Counted from the first letter of the stretch, positions 24,665-34,186 are shown. The stretch: DNA of 64,000 bases from Haloarcula hispanica ATCC 33960 (GCF_000223905.1 NC_015943.1:186001-250000), one strand, 5' to 3'. Notes: generated by a model not told the origin, from the letters alone. Made by a program: numbers and translations.

Positions 24665-25530
24665 GCTGTTTCCTCCAGTGCGCCGGGCTCGGGCGGACTC
24701 GGTGCATCGACGCCGGCTTCGGCCTCAAAGAACCGGGCGAGACGGTCAAACTGAGCAAGCGTCTCGACCTCGTAGTCGCGGCGGCGGTCGCGATGCTCTT
24801 GGACATATCGGAATGCAGAGCACTGCTGCTTCCAGCAGCCTTCCATGAGCGATGTCCTGTCGCCGATTGTCTCTGGCGTGGCGAACTCGATGTCATCGAG
24901 CATCTCGCGCTGGTCGCTCGTGTTTTTGACACCGTTCGGGACGGCGCCGAGGACGCCGACATCGATATTGAGCTGGTCAGCGAAGTTACTAGCGAGCTCG
25001 GCAAGCCCCTCGACACTGGCCTGCCCCTTCCAGGAAGGTTCGACGGGGATGACGAGATTCCGCGTCGCGTAGATTGCGTTGTAGAGGTGGTCCGACTCAG
25101 TTGCCGGTGGGTCACAGATGAGGATGTCGTACTTGTCGGCAACGCCGGCGTCACGAAGTACACGCTGCAACTGCGCGTAGATGTTGTACGCGTCGCCGAG
25201 ATCCTCAGCTTTGTCTTGCTCACGGGATAGGTGGTCCGAGAGGTCCGAAAGCATATTGTGCTCTGGGACCACGTCAACGCCGTCGGCGGTACAAATGAGA
25301 TCCTCGAACGGTCCTCGGGGGCTGTTTACCATATGCCGGACGAGGTTGTCGGCGCTACTGTCGGCGCGGTCGTCGTCGACGCCCAGCAGTCTGGAGAGGT
25401 CACCATCCTGTGGATCGAGTGGGATGGTCAGGACATCGAGACCGGCCCGGGCGTGTGCGACGGCGAGGTTCGCGGTCAGCGATGTCTTGCCGACGCCCCC
25501 CGCTTCAGAGTACACTGTGTAGCTCAGCAT
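24661..25530 (-). CDS. parA: ParA-family partition ATPase
   Basis: A 289-residue protein with a ParA/MinD layout: EAGGVGKTS (residues 9-17) as the P-loop, PLDPQDGDLSRLLG as the switch I region, and YDILICDPPATESDH (~130-145) as the Walker B/switch II region. The usual signature lysine at the start of the deviant P-loop (KGGxGKT) is replaced by Glu-Ala, so its ATPase mechanism may differ. ParA proteins position plasmids by ATP-dependent DNA-binding dynamics. It starts an operon running left to 22916. An iteron array lies 50-107 bp upstream and is the likely centromere or operator. Confidence 0.9.
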   Translation of the reverse strand: MLSYTVYSEAGGVGKTSLTANLAVAHARAGLDVLTIPLDPQDGDLSRLLGVDDDRADSSADNLVRHMVNSPRGPFEDLICTADGVDVVPEHNMLSDLSDHLSREQDKAEDLGDAYNIYAQLQRVLRDAGVADKYDILICDPPATESDHLYNAIYATRNLVIPVEPSWKGQASVEGLAELASNFADQLNIDVGVLGAVPNGVKNTSDQREMLDDIEFATPETIGDRTSLMEGCWKQQCSAFRYVQEHRDRRRDYEVETLAQFDRLARFFEAEAGVDAPSPPEPGALEETA

Positions 25531-25579
25531 ATGTTCTTCTGTGTCCCTCTAAGATAAGTAACTTCGTCAGACAACTAAT

Positions 25580-25637
25580 CTAAGAGTCTTAGCTAAGACA
25601 GTTAGCTAAGACAGTTATCTAAGATGCTTGTCTAAGA
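25580..25637. repeat. Iteron array upstream of parA
   Basis: CTAAGA occurs at 25580, 25593, 25606, 25619 and 25632, exactly every 13 bp, with a further copy at 25549. The unit is roughly CTAAGACAGTTAG. The second copy is also half of a perfect 14-bp palindrome, GTCTTAGCTAAGAC (25586-25599). The position between parA and the divergent small gene, with the regular spacing, fits a partition centromere and/or parA operator, or origin iterons. Confidence 0.75.
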
Positions 25638-25763
25638 CCCATATATGTAGTCCAGAATGACGCTCCTAATGCGTGTGATTCGACGGATAACTGAACGAAC
25701 GCACTGTTGTAACCGTCAATTTCCATGAATGGCTGAGTGGCGTGTGGGTCATCAGCTGTCACG

Positions 25764-25940
25764 ATGACCCACACAGCCGCGACCTGTGCAAGAGCATTCG
25801 AACCGCTTCACGAGAAAACCAAAGAAGTCCTCTCAACAGTTCGGAAGGTCACCAAGCTGGATAAATGTGCGATCATGAAGTTGATCACTTTGGGAAGGTC
25901 AGATCGGAAGTCAAGAAAATCTAAATTCCTCGGTATGTGA
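25764..25940 (+). CDS. Small basic protein divergent from parA
   Basis: A 58-residue protein from ATG 25764 (an upstream in-frame GTG exists at 25737). The second half is basic (VRKVTKLDKCAIMKLITLGRSDRKSRKSK) with strand-helix character that could be a ribbon-helix-helix DNA-binding fold. Its location across the iteron array from parA would suit a small regulator. It ends inside the convergent membrane-protein gene. Confidence 0.4.
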   Translation: MTHTAATCARAFEPLHEKTKEVLSTVRKVTKLDKCAIMKLITLGRSDRKSRKSKFLGM

Positions 25941-26106
25941 CGAACGCGAATATAATTCCTACTATCAGAGATAGAACTAAATCAAATACATTCTTGATGA
26001 ACATCTCCACTATCAGGGTAGCAGCAACTGTAACAAATGCCCACACTACAAGGGCCAACTTGATACGCAGATATTCGCCCCCTAGCTTATCAAAACTATC
26101 AGTCAC
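25921..26106 (-). CDS. Small two-helix membrane protein
   Basis: A 61-residue protein: a short polar start (MTDSFDKLGGEYLRIK), then two membrane segments (LALVVWAFVTVAATLIVEMF and LVLSLIVGIIFAFVTY). Its stop overlaps the end of the convergent small basic protein by 20 bp. Unknown role. Confidence 0.6.
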   Translation of the reverse strand: MTDSFDKLGGEYLRIKLALVVWAFVTVAATLIVEMFIKNVFDLVLSLIVGIIFAFVTYRGI

Positions 26107-26284
26107 ATATTTGTTATTTCTTCGCAGGTATTAAAATATAACCTATCATGAACCAACCTTGCTTCATTCTCAGCCCACTGTAACCGCTGAGACGGCTAAA
26201 TTCTCACGCATCAGACGTCCATCTTGGTCTCCTGCACGATCTATGCTAATATATTGTTTCTTAGAGGTCAGAATTTGGGGCTGC

Positions 26285-26312
26285 TAGTTGAGACTGGCGC
26301 TCTCAATGCATA
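26285..26312 (+). repeat. Solo IS-end fragment
   Basis: TAGTTGAGACTGG... through GCATA (28 bp) matches a sequence at 41694-41721 with few differences. Both contain a small inverted repeat (TGAGA...TCTCA). It begins with the inverse of the right-end sequence TAGTCTCAACTA found at 45248-45258, so it looks like a left end of the same IS, left without its element. The rest of 26107-26379 holds no gene. Confidence 0.5.
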
Positions 26313-26379
26313 CGTCTTCGAATCGCTATTTCAACGAGTTTTAGCACAACCGAACGGATAATGTGGGGAGGTCCCCCAT

Positions 26380-28617
26380 TCAGAACAGTCGCTCAATCAG
26401 GCCTCGGTCACGGTGTTTCTCCGCCAGCAGTACCGAACACTCCACGTCGTCAACAACGTCTAACACGAGCGACCTGGAGACGAGTCGGCGAAGTAACCCT
26501 TCCTCAGTCGCGCCAAGGAGCAGGAGTGTCGCGTCATCAGCGGCATTCATAATAGCTGTTTCGACGTCACCGGATTTGACGAGGAGTTCGGCGTCCTCTA
26601 ATCCCTGGTCGGCCGCCCAATCCTGGAGGAACTGCTCGCCTGCCCCGCGGTCGTCGTTGACGTTGAGCAGCGTCACCTCGGAGTTGTATTCGGACTGGAG
26701 CAGCTTCGCAATGTTGGCTGACAGCTCAGAGTCTGGGCCGCCAGCTGTGGGAAGGAGGATACGCGAGGGGTCGAACCCGCGGTCACGGAGGACGAGGAAG
26801 TCACAGGGGACCGCCTCGGTGAGTTCGTCCATAGCCGATTCGGCCCGCCCTGGTGAACCGTGTGAGTCCGGGCCCCATCCCATCACGACGAGGTCGGCGG
26901 TGTGTGTGCGGGCGGCATCGAAGATGGCTTCGTAGGATTTGTGCGAAAGGATAGTATGTGTCTCGACATCGACGCCGAAGGTTTCAGCGTCCTCACGGGC
27001 GCTATCAAGCAGGTGCTGTGAGCTCTTGTCTATCTCGTCGGACCGCTCGGCAGCGGCCGAGAGCGCCGTCTGGTCAGGCACCGTGACGATGTGGGTGGCA
27101 ATTACACTCCCGCCGCGCTGTTTGGCGACAGCGCTGGCGAGTGTGATGAGGTCCTTCTCGTGTTCGGGATTGGCCAGGGGCACCATCACACGGTACTGTC
27201 CGCCATCGGGTTGGACGCCGGCCGCCGCGTTGACGGCCGCGTCGGGCATCTTCTCGGACCGTGAAATGATGTGTTTCGAGAGGATCCCCTGTTTTTCGGT
27301 ACGTGAGCGGGCATAGAGTCCGTACCATAGTACCGCCGCGGCGGCGATACCAAACGAAAGCAACAGGGCGTCTCCGGCGACAAACACCAGCAACGCAAAG
27401 GAGAGCACGACACCGAGAATTGGCATCAAGGGATACAGTGGGACGACGAAGTCGGGCGTGTACTCCTCGGGGTTTACGTACCGCATGACGATGAGTGCGA
27501 GGTTCAGCAACCCGTAGATGATGAGATGGAGTCCCGATGCAGCGCCCGAAAGCAGCGTTAAGTCCCCGATGACGATAAACAGGAGAATCAGACCGCCAGT
27601 GATACCGATGGCTCTGTACGGCGTTCCGTACTTCGGGTGTATCTCGTTGAGAGCTGGTGTGACGATCCGATCGCGTCCCATGGCGAAGTTGATACGCGAG
27701 GACGCGAGGATAGAGGCGTTCGCACTGGAAGCGGTAGCGAGCAAGCCGCCGAACAGGAGTGCACCACCCATCGCGGCCCCCTGGATGTAGCTCCCGACCT
27801 CGACGACAGCGATGGGGTTCTCGGCGTCAGAGCTGATGATGTCCGCGATGAAGCCCTGTGGGACGGCTGCGCTCATGATCACCAAGACAAGCGCATAGAT
27901 GACAGTCACGATGACGACGCTGCCGATGACCGCTCGCGGGAGGTTCTTGCCAGGGTCTTTGATTTCCTCGGCGACGCTCGTAATCTGGACGAAGCCGAGA
28001 TAGGAGACGAAGATGAGGCCCGTCGTCTCTAGGGTGGTGACCACGTCCGTCGCGGCCGGGAGGTTCGACGGTTCGGCTCGGAGCGTCCCGAGGAACGTAA
28101 ACACCGTGAGGATACCAATCAGCAGGACGACGATTATGTTCTGAAGCCGGCCGGTCTCCTTCGCACCGACGTAGTTGATGAGGACGAAGAAGGCGCCACC
28201 GACGAGCGCGATTATCTTCACTACGGTGATCGATATCGGGCCGACACCGACACTACCGGAGAGACCGAAGATGCGGGCAATGTACCGGCCAAACCCGACC
28301 ATGTAGAAGGCACTGGCGAAGGCCAGTCCGAGCCAGTTGGCCCAGCCAGCGACCGACCCGAACATCGGCCCCAGCGCGTGATTGACGTAGTAGTAGGCCC
28401 CACCTGATCGGGGCATCGCAGTGCCGAGTTCGCTGGCAGACAGTGCCGTGAACATGGCGATGATGCCACCCAAAACGAACGCCACAGACGCCAGCGACCC
28501 AGCCTTGAGGATAGCCTCGCCCGGCAGAACGAAGATGCCTGCACCGATCATCGTTCCGACACCGATGGTCAGCGCCGCGAGTGGTCCGAGGTCCTTGGCG
28601 AGGTCTTCCTCGCTCAT
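26380..28617 (-). CDS. APC-superfamily amino acid permease with C-terminal Usp domains
   Basis: A 745-residue protein. Residues ~1-430 form a 12-helix APC transporter opening with the family motif (LTIGVGTMIGAGIFVLPGEA). Residues ~460-745 are two universal-stress-protein-like domains in tandem (VMVPLANPEHEKDLITLASAVAKQ... and ILLPTAGGPDSELSANIAKLL...). This fusion is known in haloarchaea and is thought to tie amino acid uptake to nucleotide or energy state. The start overlaps the stop of the upstream Usp gene (ATGA), so both are one operon. The substrate is not predictable. Confidence 0.9.
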   Translation of the reverse strand: MSEEDLAKDLGPLAALTIGVGTMIGAGIFVLPGEAILKAGSLASVAFVLGGIIAMFTALSASELGTAMPRSGGAYYYVNHALGPMFGSVAGWANWLGLAFASAFYMVGFGRYIARIFGLSGSVGVGPISITVVKIIALVGGAFFVLINYVGAKETGRLQNIIVVLLIGILTVFTFLGTLRAEPSNLPAATDVVTTLETTGLIFVSYLGFVQITSVAEEIKDPGKNLPRAVIGSVVIVTVIYALVLVIMSAAVPQGFIADIISSDAENPIAVVEVGSYIQGAAMGGALLFGGLLATASSANASILASSRINFAMGRDRIVTPALNEIHPKYGTPYRAIGITGGLILLFIVIGDLTLLSGAASGLHLIIYGLLNLALIVMRYVNPEEYTPDFVVPLYPLMPILGVVLSFALLVFVAGDALLLSFGIAAAAVLWYGLYARSRTEKQGILSKHIISRSEKMPDAAVNAAAGVQPDGGQYRVMVPLANPEHEKDLITLASAVAKQRGGSVIATHIVTVPDQTALSAAAERSDEIDKSSQHLLDSAREDAETFGVDVETHTILSHKSYEAIFDAARTHTADLVVMGWGPDSHGSPGRAESAMDELTEAVPCDFLVLRDRGFDPSRILLPTAGGPDSELSANIAKLLQSEYNSEVTLLNVNDDRGAGEQFLQDWAADQGLEDAELLVKSGDVETAIMNAADDATLLLLGATEEGLLRRLVSRSLVLDVVDDVECSVLLAEKHRDRGLIERLF

Positions 28618-29045
28618 GACTCTTCCTCTCGGGGGAGCGCGATGACGGGGCGATTTGCCTGGGTCACCAGCTTCACCGAAATGTCGCCGGACAGAAACTG
28701 CATGAGGCGATTCCCGCCGCGGGAACGGTAGGCAATGGCACTGGCGTCGACCTCGTCAGCGGCCTCGAATATTTTCTCCACGACATCTCGACCGTATGCG
28801 GTATGTTCGCCGGTATTGGGGAACACTGACCGGACGGCAGCGTACGCCTCCTCGGCCAGTTCTTCGGACTGTTCGACTGGCGTCTTGTCCGGAACGCCAC
28901 CGCCTTTCTCTACAACGTGAAGGGCGGTCACATTGGCTGGCCCGTATGGTTCAAGCGCGGTTGCCGTCGCTAACGCGTCGGCTTCGTGAGCGACGGGAAG
29001 AAGCACGTGTGCAAGGATATCTTCGTCGTCGGTCTCACTGCTCAT
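28614..29045 (-). CDS. Universal stress protein (UspA family)
   Basis: A 143-residue protein from ATG 29045. It opens AHVLLPVAHEADALATATAL, contains VTALHVVEKGG and the helix-rich middle, and ends ISVKLVTQANRPVIALPREE, the usual Usp C-terminus. The ATP-binding G-x2-G-x9-G-[ST] motif is weak (RSRGGNRLMQFLSGDIS), so ATP binding is possible but not certain. It precedes and overlaps the permease-Usp fusion gene. Confidence 0.8.
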   Translation of the reverse strand: MSSETDDEDILAHVLLPVAHEADALATATALEPYGPANVTALHVVEKGGGVPDKTPVEQSEELAEEAYAAVRSVFPNTGEHTAYGRDVVEKIFEAADEVDASAIAYRSRGGNRLMQFLSGDISVKLVTQANRPVIALPREEES

Positions 29046-29276
29046 ACTGGTAGGTTCATCCACTATCTGTTAAGAGTGTGTATCCAGTTCCGTAGTGTGT
29101 GGGGCCAGTCTATGACGAATTGCGGCTCTGCCAACTCAATACTACAAGGCAAAAATTTCACCAGTTTGATGTTTTTCGATAGGTATACAGTCGTTACAGT
29201 ATTTTGATAAGCTCTCCCCACATAACGCCGATACGAGATAGCTGTGTCCGATACGCTGGATTCGCCTCAATCACGG

Positions 29277-29645
29277 ATGGCCATGATAGCTACTCTTCTG
29301 GAGGCGTCTCTCAAATTCACTTTAGCTATGGGGGTCCGTGCCACTCTTGTAGTATTGGCCCCGTTCTTTCTCTACGTCATTACAGGTATATCTGCAATTT
29401 TGCTCGGATGGCCTGCTCTATCGTATCCAGTCTTTTCACTCGAAGCAGACCCATTTTTTGTAAGTGGTGGGGCACTGATGGGACTATTTATGCTACAGAG
29501 TTCCGGATCGTTCGTTTTGTACCAGATGTTGGTCGGGATAGAGGATGATAAATCACAGCTTGCTATCCTGTTTGGTTTCATTAGTCTCGGGTGCAGCGGG
29601 GCAGTACTTCGAGTTACCCTCCCGCAGGCGATTCAATTTTTTTGA
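29277..29645 (+). CDS. Hypothetical three-helix membrane protein
   Basis: A 122-residue protein from ATG 29277; a GTG at 29244 would add 11 residues. Membrane segments lie at about 18-48, 63-80 and 90-112. Little polar sequence remains outside them, and no motif points to a substrate. It stands alone between the permease operon and trkH, convergent with trkH. Confidence 0.55.
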   Translation: MAMIATLLEASLKFTLAMGVRATLVVLAPFFLYVITGISAILLGWPALSYPVFSLEADPFFVSGGALMGLFMLQSSGSFVLYQMLVGIEDDKSQLAILFGFISLGCSGAVLRVTLPQAIQFF

Positions 29646-29882
29646 TCCTTATGTGAACTCTCATTTCCTATCGTTTGTTTCATACTGGGCCTATCGGTAG
29701 CGGATTCTGTCTCAACGACGCTTTCTGGAGATAGGATGTATCTACAGAGAGCACAGTTTCTATACTCGTTCGAAAATCGGTCAGCGAATTTTGAAGTCAA
29801 AGAGAGTAATACGGTAATCCAGAGTGCTCTACAGGCGGGACAGGCTGAGTGCCTCGGAGCTTGACCCCGAGGCGGTTCACTC

Positions 29883-31415
29883 CTATCGCTGCCAGAAGCT
29901 CGGCGTGAAGACTACCAGCACGGATATAATCTCAAGTCTCCCGATCCACATTAGAACCACCATATAGAGCTTGGCCGGCGCAGAGAACGGCCGGAAGTTG
30001 TCCATTGGGCCGACGATACCCACACCCGGACCGATGTTCCCGAGTGTGGCAATCGTGGCACTGATTGCTTCGAGTGCGGAGATATCGAGGCCGATACGGA
30101 GTGCGTCTAAATAGATTAACACGGTTGAAAACACGAATATCGAGACGAATGTGAATATAAAGACAAATATGTCTCGAACAGTCTCTTCGTTGACTGTATC
30201 GTCGTTCAGACGAATTGGTCGAATAGCCGACGGATGTATTGTCGTGAACAACTGTCGACCCATCGCTCGGGAGACAATATACCAGCGAATGATTTTGACA
30301 GACCCCGCTGCTGAGCCAGCTGACCCGCCGAGAAACATGGCGAACAGAAGAACCAGTTGAGCTGACTCTCCCCATGTATTGAAATCCATACTGGCATACC
30401 CCGTGGTCGTGATGATCGCGATTGTCTGAAAGAGTCCCTGGCGTAGCGAATTTTCCAGATCCCCGGAAAGCTGACCGATATTGGTCGGAATCTCCGCTAT
30501 CCCTAATCCAGTTACTAAGAGGACAGATAAGAGCGAGCCAATGGCAGCTACAGCGAGGAGATACGTTCGGAACTCTGGATTCTTCGTTAGTTGTCTCGGT
30601 TCACCGTTGAAGAGGTACCACAATAACGCGAAATTGGTTCCGGCAACGATCATGAACGGCATCACTGCCCACTGGACGATGGGAGCGAAGGCTTCGACAC
30701 TCCGTGCTTCGGGCGAAAAACCACCTGTCGGCATTGTCGTAAGAGCGTGTGCAACGGCATTGTAAGCACCCATGTTTGGAGCGACCCCGGCGAAGTGCAA
30801 AGCATAATAAACGAGAGCGGCGGCAACAGTGAATCCGAGATAGATCTTCCACAGTGCTCGTGCAGTTTCCTGAATCTGTGGCGTTAACTTCTCAAGTGAA
30901 AAACCGGGTGCTTCCTCGTTGATGATTTGTGCTCCAGCGACAGACAGTTCAGAGAGAATTGCGACCATGAGAACGATAATCCCCATTCCCCCAATCCACT
31001 GTGTGAGTTGTCGCCATAACAAAATCGAGTGGGAGTGCTGTTCAAAAGAGATTTCTGCCAGAACAGTTGACCCGGTCGTCGTAAATCCGCTCATGCTTTC
31101 GAACAGGGCATTCACGGGTTGTGCGATTGTCCCCTGACCAGCGATAAGATACGGAATGGCACCAAAAATAGGAACAATTAGCCATGTAGCACTCACCATT
31201 AGGAACGCCTCACGCTTGCCGAGTTCCCGGTCATCACGAAGTTGTTCGAGTACGAAACCAGCTCCAAACATAGCTACTGTGGTGACAATAAACGGGAGTA
31301 TATTCTCACCGTAATACACTGCAACCAGAGCCGGAACGAGCGGGGCCATAGATAGTTTCCGCAGGATTGTCCCAACGAAGCTAAACCCAGATCGCCAGTC
31401 GACGTAGCTTCTCAT
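29883..31415 (-). CDS. trkH: TrkH/KtrB-type potassium transporter subunit
   Basis: A 510-residue integral membrane protein with the repeated M1-P-M2 architecture of the SKT family. The pore loops contain ESMSGFTTTGSTV, TTMPTGGFS, ITTTGYASMDF and ATIATLGNIGPG, each with the selectivity-filter glycine. It mediates K+ uptake, the main route to the molar intracellular K+ of haloarchaea, together with a TrkA-type RCK subunit. The only TrkA-like gene beside it (31600) has lost most of its length, so it must use another TrkA. A TATA box lies at 31469-31476. Confidence 0.93.
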   Translation of the reverse strand: MRSYVDWRSGFSFVGTILRKLSMAPLVPALVAVYYGENILPFIVTTVAMFGAGFVLEQLRDDRELGKREAFLMVSATWLIVPIFGAIPYLIAGQGTIAQPVNALFESMSGFTTTGSTVLAEISFEQHSHSILLWRQLTQWIGGMGIIVLMVAILSELSVAGAQIINEEAPGFSLEKLTPQIQETARALWKIYLGFTVAAALVYYALHFAGVAPNMGAYNAVAHALTTMPTGGFSPEARSVEAFAPIVQWAVMPFMIVAGTNFALLWYLFNGEPRQLTKNPEFRTYLLAVAAIGSLLSVLLVTGLGIAEIPTNIGQLSGDLENSLRQGLFQTIAIITTTGYASMDFNTWGESAQLVLLFAMFLGGSAGSAAGSVKIIRWYIVSRAMGRQLFTTIHPSAIRPIRLNDDTVNEETVRDIFVFIFTFVSIFVFSTVLIYLDALRIGLDISALEAISATIATLGNIGPGVGIVGPMDNFRPFSAPAKLYMVVLMWIGRLEIISVLVVFTPSFWQR

Positions 31416-31468
31416 AGTAGAATCAACTCTCTCCGTTTAACTTCCCGTCATCACCATGTTGAGAGGAG

Positions 31469-31476
31469 TATAAAAA
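31469..31476 (-). promoter_or_regulatory. TATA box upstream of trkH
   Basis: TTTTTATA on the minus strand, 54-61 bp upstream of the trkH start. The spacing predicts a short leader of about 25-30 nt. It is the only good TATA element in this intergenic region. Confidence 0.5.
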
Positions 31477-31599
31477 GTCTTCACGTCTCCCGATGCTGCC
31501 GAGAGCCCCATATAGTATACGTCATCAAACTGGGATATGCAGAACGACCATTAGTGGGTGTCGTCTATTAATCAGAGCATGAACGGTTCCCGGAAGCCA

Positions 31600-32088
31600 A
31601 TGCAAGTAGTGATTGTCGGCGCTGGCCAGGTGGGGACACTCATCACAGCGACAGATAGCGACGAAAAGAACCTTCTCGTTTCCTTGCTGGCCAAGGATGT
31701 TGGCGTCCAGCGGACGGTTGCAATCGTTGAAGACGGGGAGTACGCCCCGTTGTTTGAGGCGGTGGGCGTTGACGTCGCAGTCAACCCGCGGGAAGTTACT
31801 GCCGAGGAAATTATCCGCTTCACTCAAGAAGGACAGATCGAGAATCTCTCTTTAGTTGAGAATCGTCAAGCAGAGGTTATCGAGATCGAAGTCACTGAGG
31901 AGAGTGTTCTCGCGGACCGTCCGATCAACGAAAGCATCACTGACCTTCCATCCGAAGTTGTGATTGGCGCAGTCACCCGTGGCCGTGAGTTCATTGTCCC
32001 TCGGGGTGAGACCATTATCAAGCCTGGCGACCACGTCGTGCTCTTTGTTAGTACCCATATCCTCTCAGAAGTCATGAACGCCATCTGA
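31600..32088 (+). pseudogene. TrkA-family protein with large internal deletion
   Basis: A 162-residue frame that opens like a TrkA (MQVVIVGAGQVG) but jumps directly to the second Rossmann half (TATDSDEKNLLVSLLAKDVG...YAPLFEAVGVDVAV) and ends with one TrkA-C domain (GEFIVPRGETIIKPGDHVVLF-like). A complete archaeal TrkA has two N/C halves, about 440 residues. Roughly 275 residues are missing between residue 12 and residue 14 here, in frame. The first half's nucleotide site has lost all but its GxGxxG. It could still fold as a partial RCK protein, but probably is a remnant. It is divergent from trkH. Confidence 0.75.
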
Positions 32089-32142
32089 GGGAGTCACTGT
32101 GAATATAGGCGTTTACAACGGTCCGGAGTGTACTGCTATCAA

Positions 32143-32481
32143 ATGCCCACTGATCCCCCATCGGACAACCACGATTCTGGACAGATCTCAGATGAAACGG
32201 TCTACGAGGAAATGGAACCGTTCGTACCCTATACTACCCGAGAGTTGGCAGACCGCATCGGTACATCTCTCGGTAACATGTGGTCGATCCTTCGAAGTCT
32301 CACCATGGCTGGGAGGATTCAAAAGAAGGAACCAGAGCCCAATCTCCGAATTTGGATGCGTGAACCGCCCGATAATACCTGTCCACACTGTGACTACGAA
32401 TTCGAAGTGAAATTTCTCCATCCTGTGTTGTCCTCTGTCAGGTATTGTCCAAACTGTGGAAAGCAAATAAGTCAAAAATAA
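32143..32481 (+). CDS. Winged-helix protein with C-terminal zinc ribbon
   Basis: A 112-residue protein from ATG 32143. Residues ~20-65 are a winged helix (PYTTRELADRIGTSLGNMWSILRSLTMAGRIQKKE) and residues ~78-108 a zinc ribbon (CPHCDYEFEV...RYCPNCGKQI). Haloarchaea have many such small regulators. The target is unknown. It lies between the truncated trkA and the truncated antiporter gene. Confidence 0.75.
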   Translation: MPTDPPSDNHDSGQISDETVYEEMEPFVPYTTRELADRIGTSLGNMWSILRSLTMAGRIQKKEPEPNLRIWMREPPDNTCPHCDYEFEVKFLHPVLSSVRYCPNCGKQISQK

Positions 32482-32691
32482 TGATTGCCCACTACCGTTC
32501 TCCTAGTTTTTAGTGCCATCGACAGGGGTCGATTTGACGACACCGACGGAGCGAATAGTCTGATTTTCACTGGATACTCGCTCGTTTTTATTAGGCTCCC
32601 AGGAGGATCTGCAGAAGTTCGACTCGTTCCTCTCCAACGCCGCCGCTAACTCAGAGTGACTCCATGGCGAACGAACTGGAGGTGATGTGGT

Positions 32692-33399
32692 GTGGTCAGT
32701 GAAGTGGCGCTTTTCGAACTCGGAGTGTTATTTGCCGCGGTTGCACTCGTCGGTAGCATCGCCAGCCAGCTCCGGCAGTCGGTCGTCCCGTTCTATATCG
32801 GCGCTGGCATCCTTCTCGGTCCAAATGTTGCCAGGCGACTCGGTCCTTACGCGCTTGACGCGACCGAGTTCGTCGAATTGGGAGCAAAACTCGGTATCGT
32901 GTTCCTGCTGTTCTTCCTTGGGCTTGAGTTCAACCTCAATCGCCTGCTCGCCAACCGGAGCCGCATCGGCAAAGCCGGGACGGTCGACCTCGTCGTCAAC
33001 TTCGGGGGCGGGCTGGTGCTCGGGTTCGTCCTCTTTCGGGCGTTCCTGCCGGCGTTTCTGGTGGCGGGAATCGTCTACATCTCCTCGTCGGCCATCATTA
33101 TGAAATCCCTCATCGACATCGGGTGGATCGCCAACGATGAGGCCGAACCGATGCTGGGGACGCTCGTCTACGAGGACCTCGTCATCGCGGTGTACCTCAT
33201 GATCGCCTCGGCACTGCTGCTTGGGGGCGGTGATATCGGGGCGGCTGTCCAGTCGATCGGAGTCGCACTGGGTGTCATCCTCCTTTTGCTGGTTCCACAC
33301 GAGCAACCGCAACCGACGGAAATACTCGCTGAGGGATCGAAGCAATTCTGGTCTCCGATATACCGTCCGACGATATGTATCCGTCGTAGAGGTAGCTAA
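32692..33399 (+). pseudogene. Kef-type cation/proton antiporter, C-terminally truncated
   Basis: The frame starts with GTG and gives about 200 residues of a normal CPA2 antiporter (LGSIASQLRQSVVPFYIGAGILLGPN; GLEFNLNRLLANRSR; VAGIVYISSSAIIMKSL) through about six membrane segments. After about residue 200 (near 33295) it becomes an unrelated basic tail ending in RRGS. A complete Kef-type protein has 12-13 helices and often an RCK domain, so half the transporter is missing. The junction near 33295 indicates deletion or recombination. Probably non-functional. Confidence 0.75.
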
Positions 33400-33462
33400 C
33401 TGCCTTTTTTATGGGGTAGTGAAATTGGAATCGACTTGTGAGCGGGGACAAAGACGATTTGA

Positions 33463-34014
33463 TTAGTCTGATGGACGCCACACACCACCTAATTCGTGGC
33501 GCTTGTAATCCTCGTAACTGCCATCTTGGAAAAGCGACATCCGTCCGTCTTCTTCGCTGAGTGTGATAGCTGCAACGACCTCTGAACGAACCGAGACCTC
33601 AATGGCGCTCAGATGCTTTGTTCCCATCCAGTCGGCATAATCAAGCGGTGTGTCTTCGTCGGCGTCACTTTGGCTTTTGATTCGGACCATCTGCTCTTGG
33701 ATGGTGCCGTCCGTGCTGATGATAACAGCACCATCACGTGTGAACCCAACCGTGCGTGCCGCCTCGACGAGTCTATCAAGATCTTCCGACACGACCTGAC
33801 AGGTTTCGGTCGGCCACATATTCTCGCCTAATGAGTCAGCATATGCCCCGGAGTGGACCCCAGTCACGATAACGAAATACAATCCAGGGCCGCGGATGTG
33901 CTCTTCCTCCCACCGATCGAAGCCAAGGCTGATGCTCTCGACCGTATACATGAGAAAATCAATCAGCTCTCTCACTGTCGTGTATTCGACTCGTAGTGGA
34001 TCCGGGTCCGTCAT
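33463..34014 (-). CDS. DisA_N/DAC-domain protein, likely diadenylate cyclase (c-di-AMP synthase)
   Basis: A 183-residue protein. The middle and C-terminal parts match the diadenylate cyclase domain: RDGAVIISTDGTI carries the DGA motif, and WMGTKHLSAIEVSVRSEVVAAITLSEEDG carries the counterpart of the GTRHR motif plus the S-E-E-x-G end. The fourth and fifth motif residues are changed (GTKHL), as in haloarchaeal DacZ-type enzymes. The family makes cyclic di-AMP from two ATP. c-di-AMP controls K+ and osmolyte transport in bacteria, and the gene sits among TrkH, a K+ channel-RCK protein and permeases here, which supports that role. Confidence 0.8.
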   Translation of the reverse strand: MTDPDPLRVEYTTVRELIDFLMYTVESISLGFDRWEEEHIRGPGLYFVIVTGVHSGAYADSLGENMWPTETCQVVSEDLDRLVEAARTVGFTRDGAVIISTDGTIQEQMVRIKSQSDADEDTPLDYADWMGTKHLSAIEVSVRSEVVAAITLSEEDGRMSLFQDGSYEDYKRHELGGVWRPSD

Positions 34015-34186
34015 GAGAATCCGTATCCTACATTCACTTGTCTACTGTAATAAGACCGGTCGGTTACGGATTGACAGCAGATCAGGTATCGATTCGATAT
34101 TGGGTCGGTCTGTGGCGCAATCATCGGCCTCAGAGAGATCCACTCCCATCGAACAGCAGGGTTAGATACCCCCCAGGCTGTTATCT

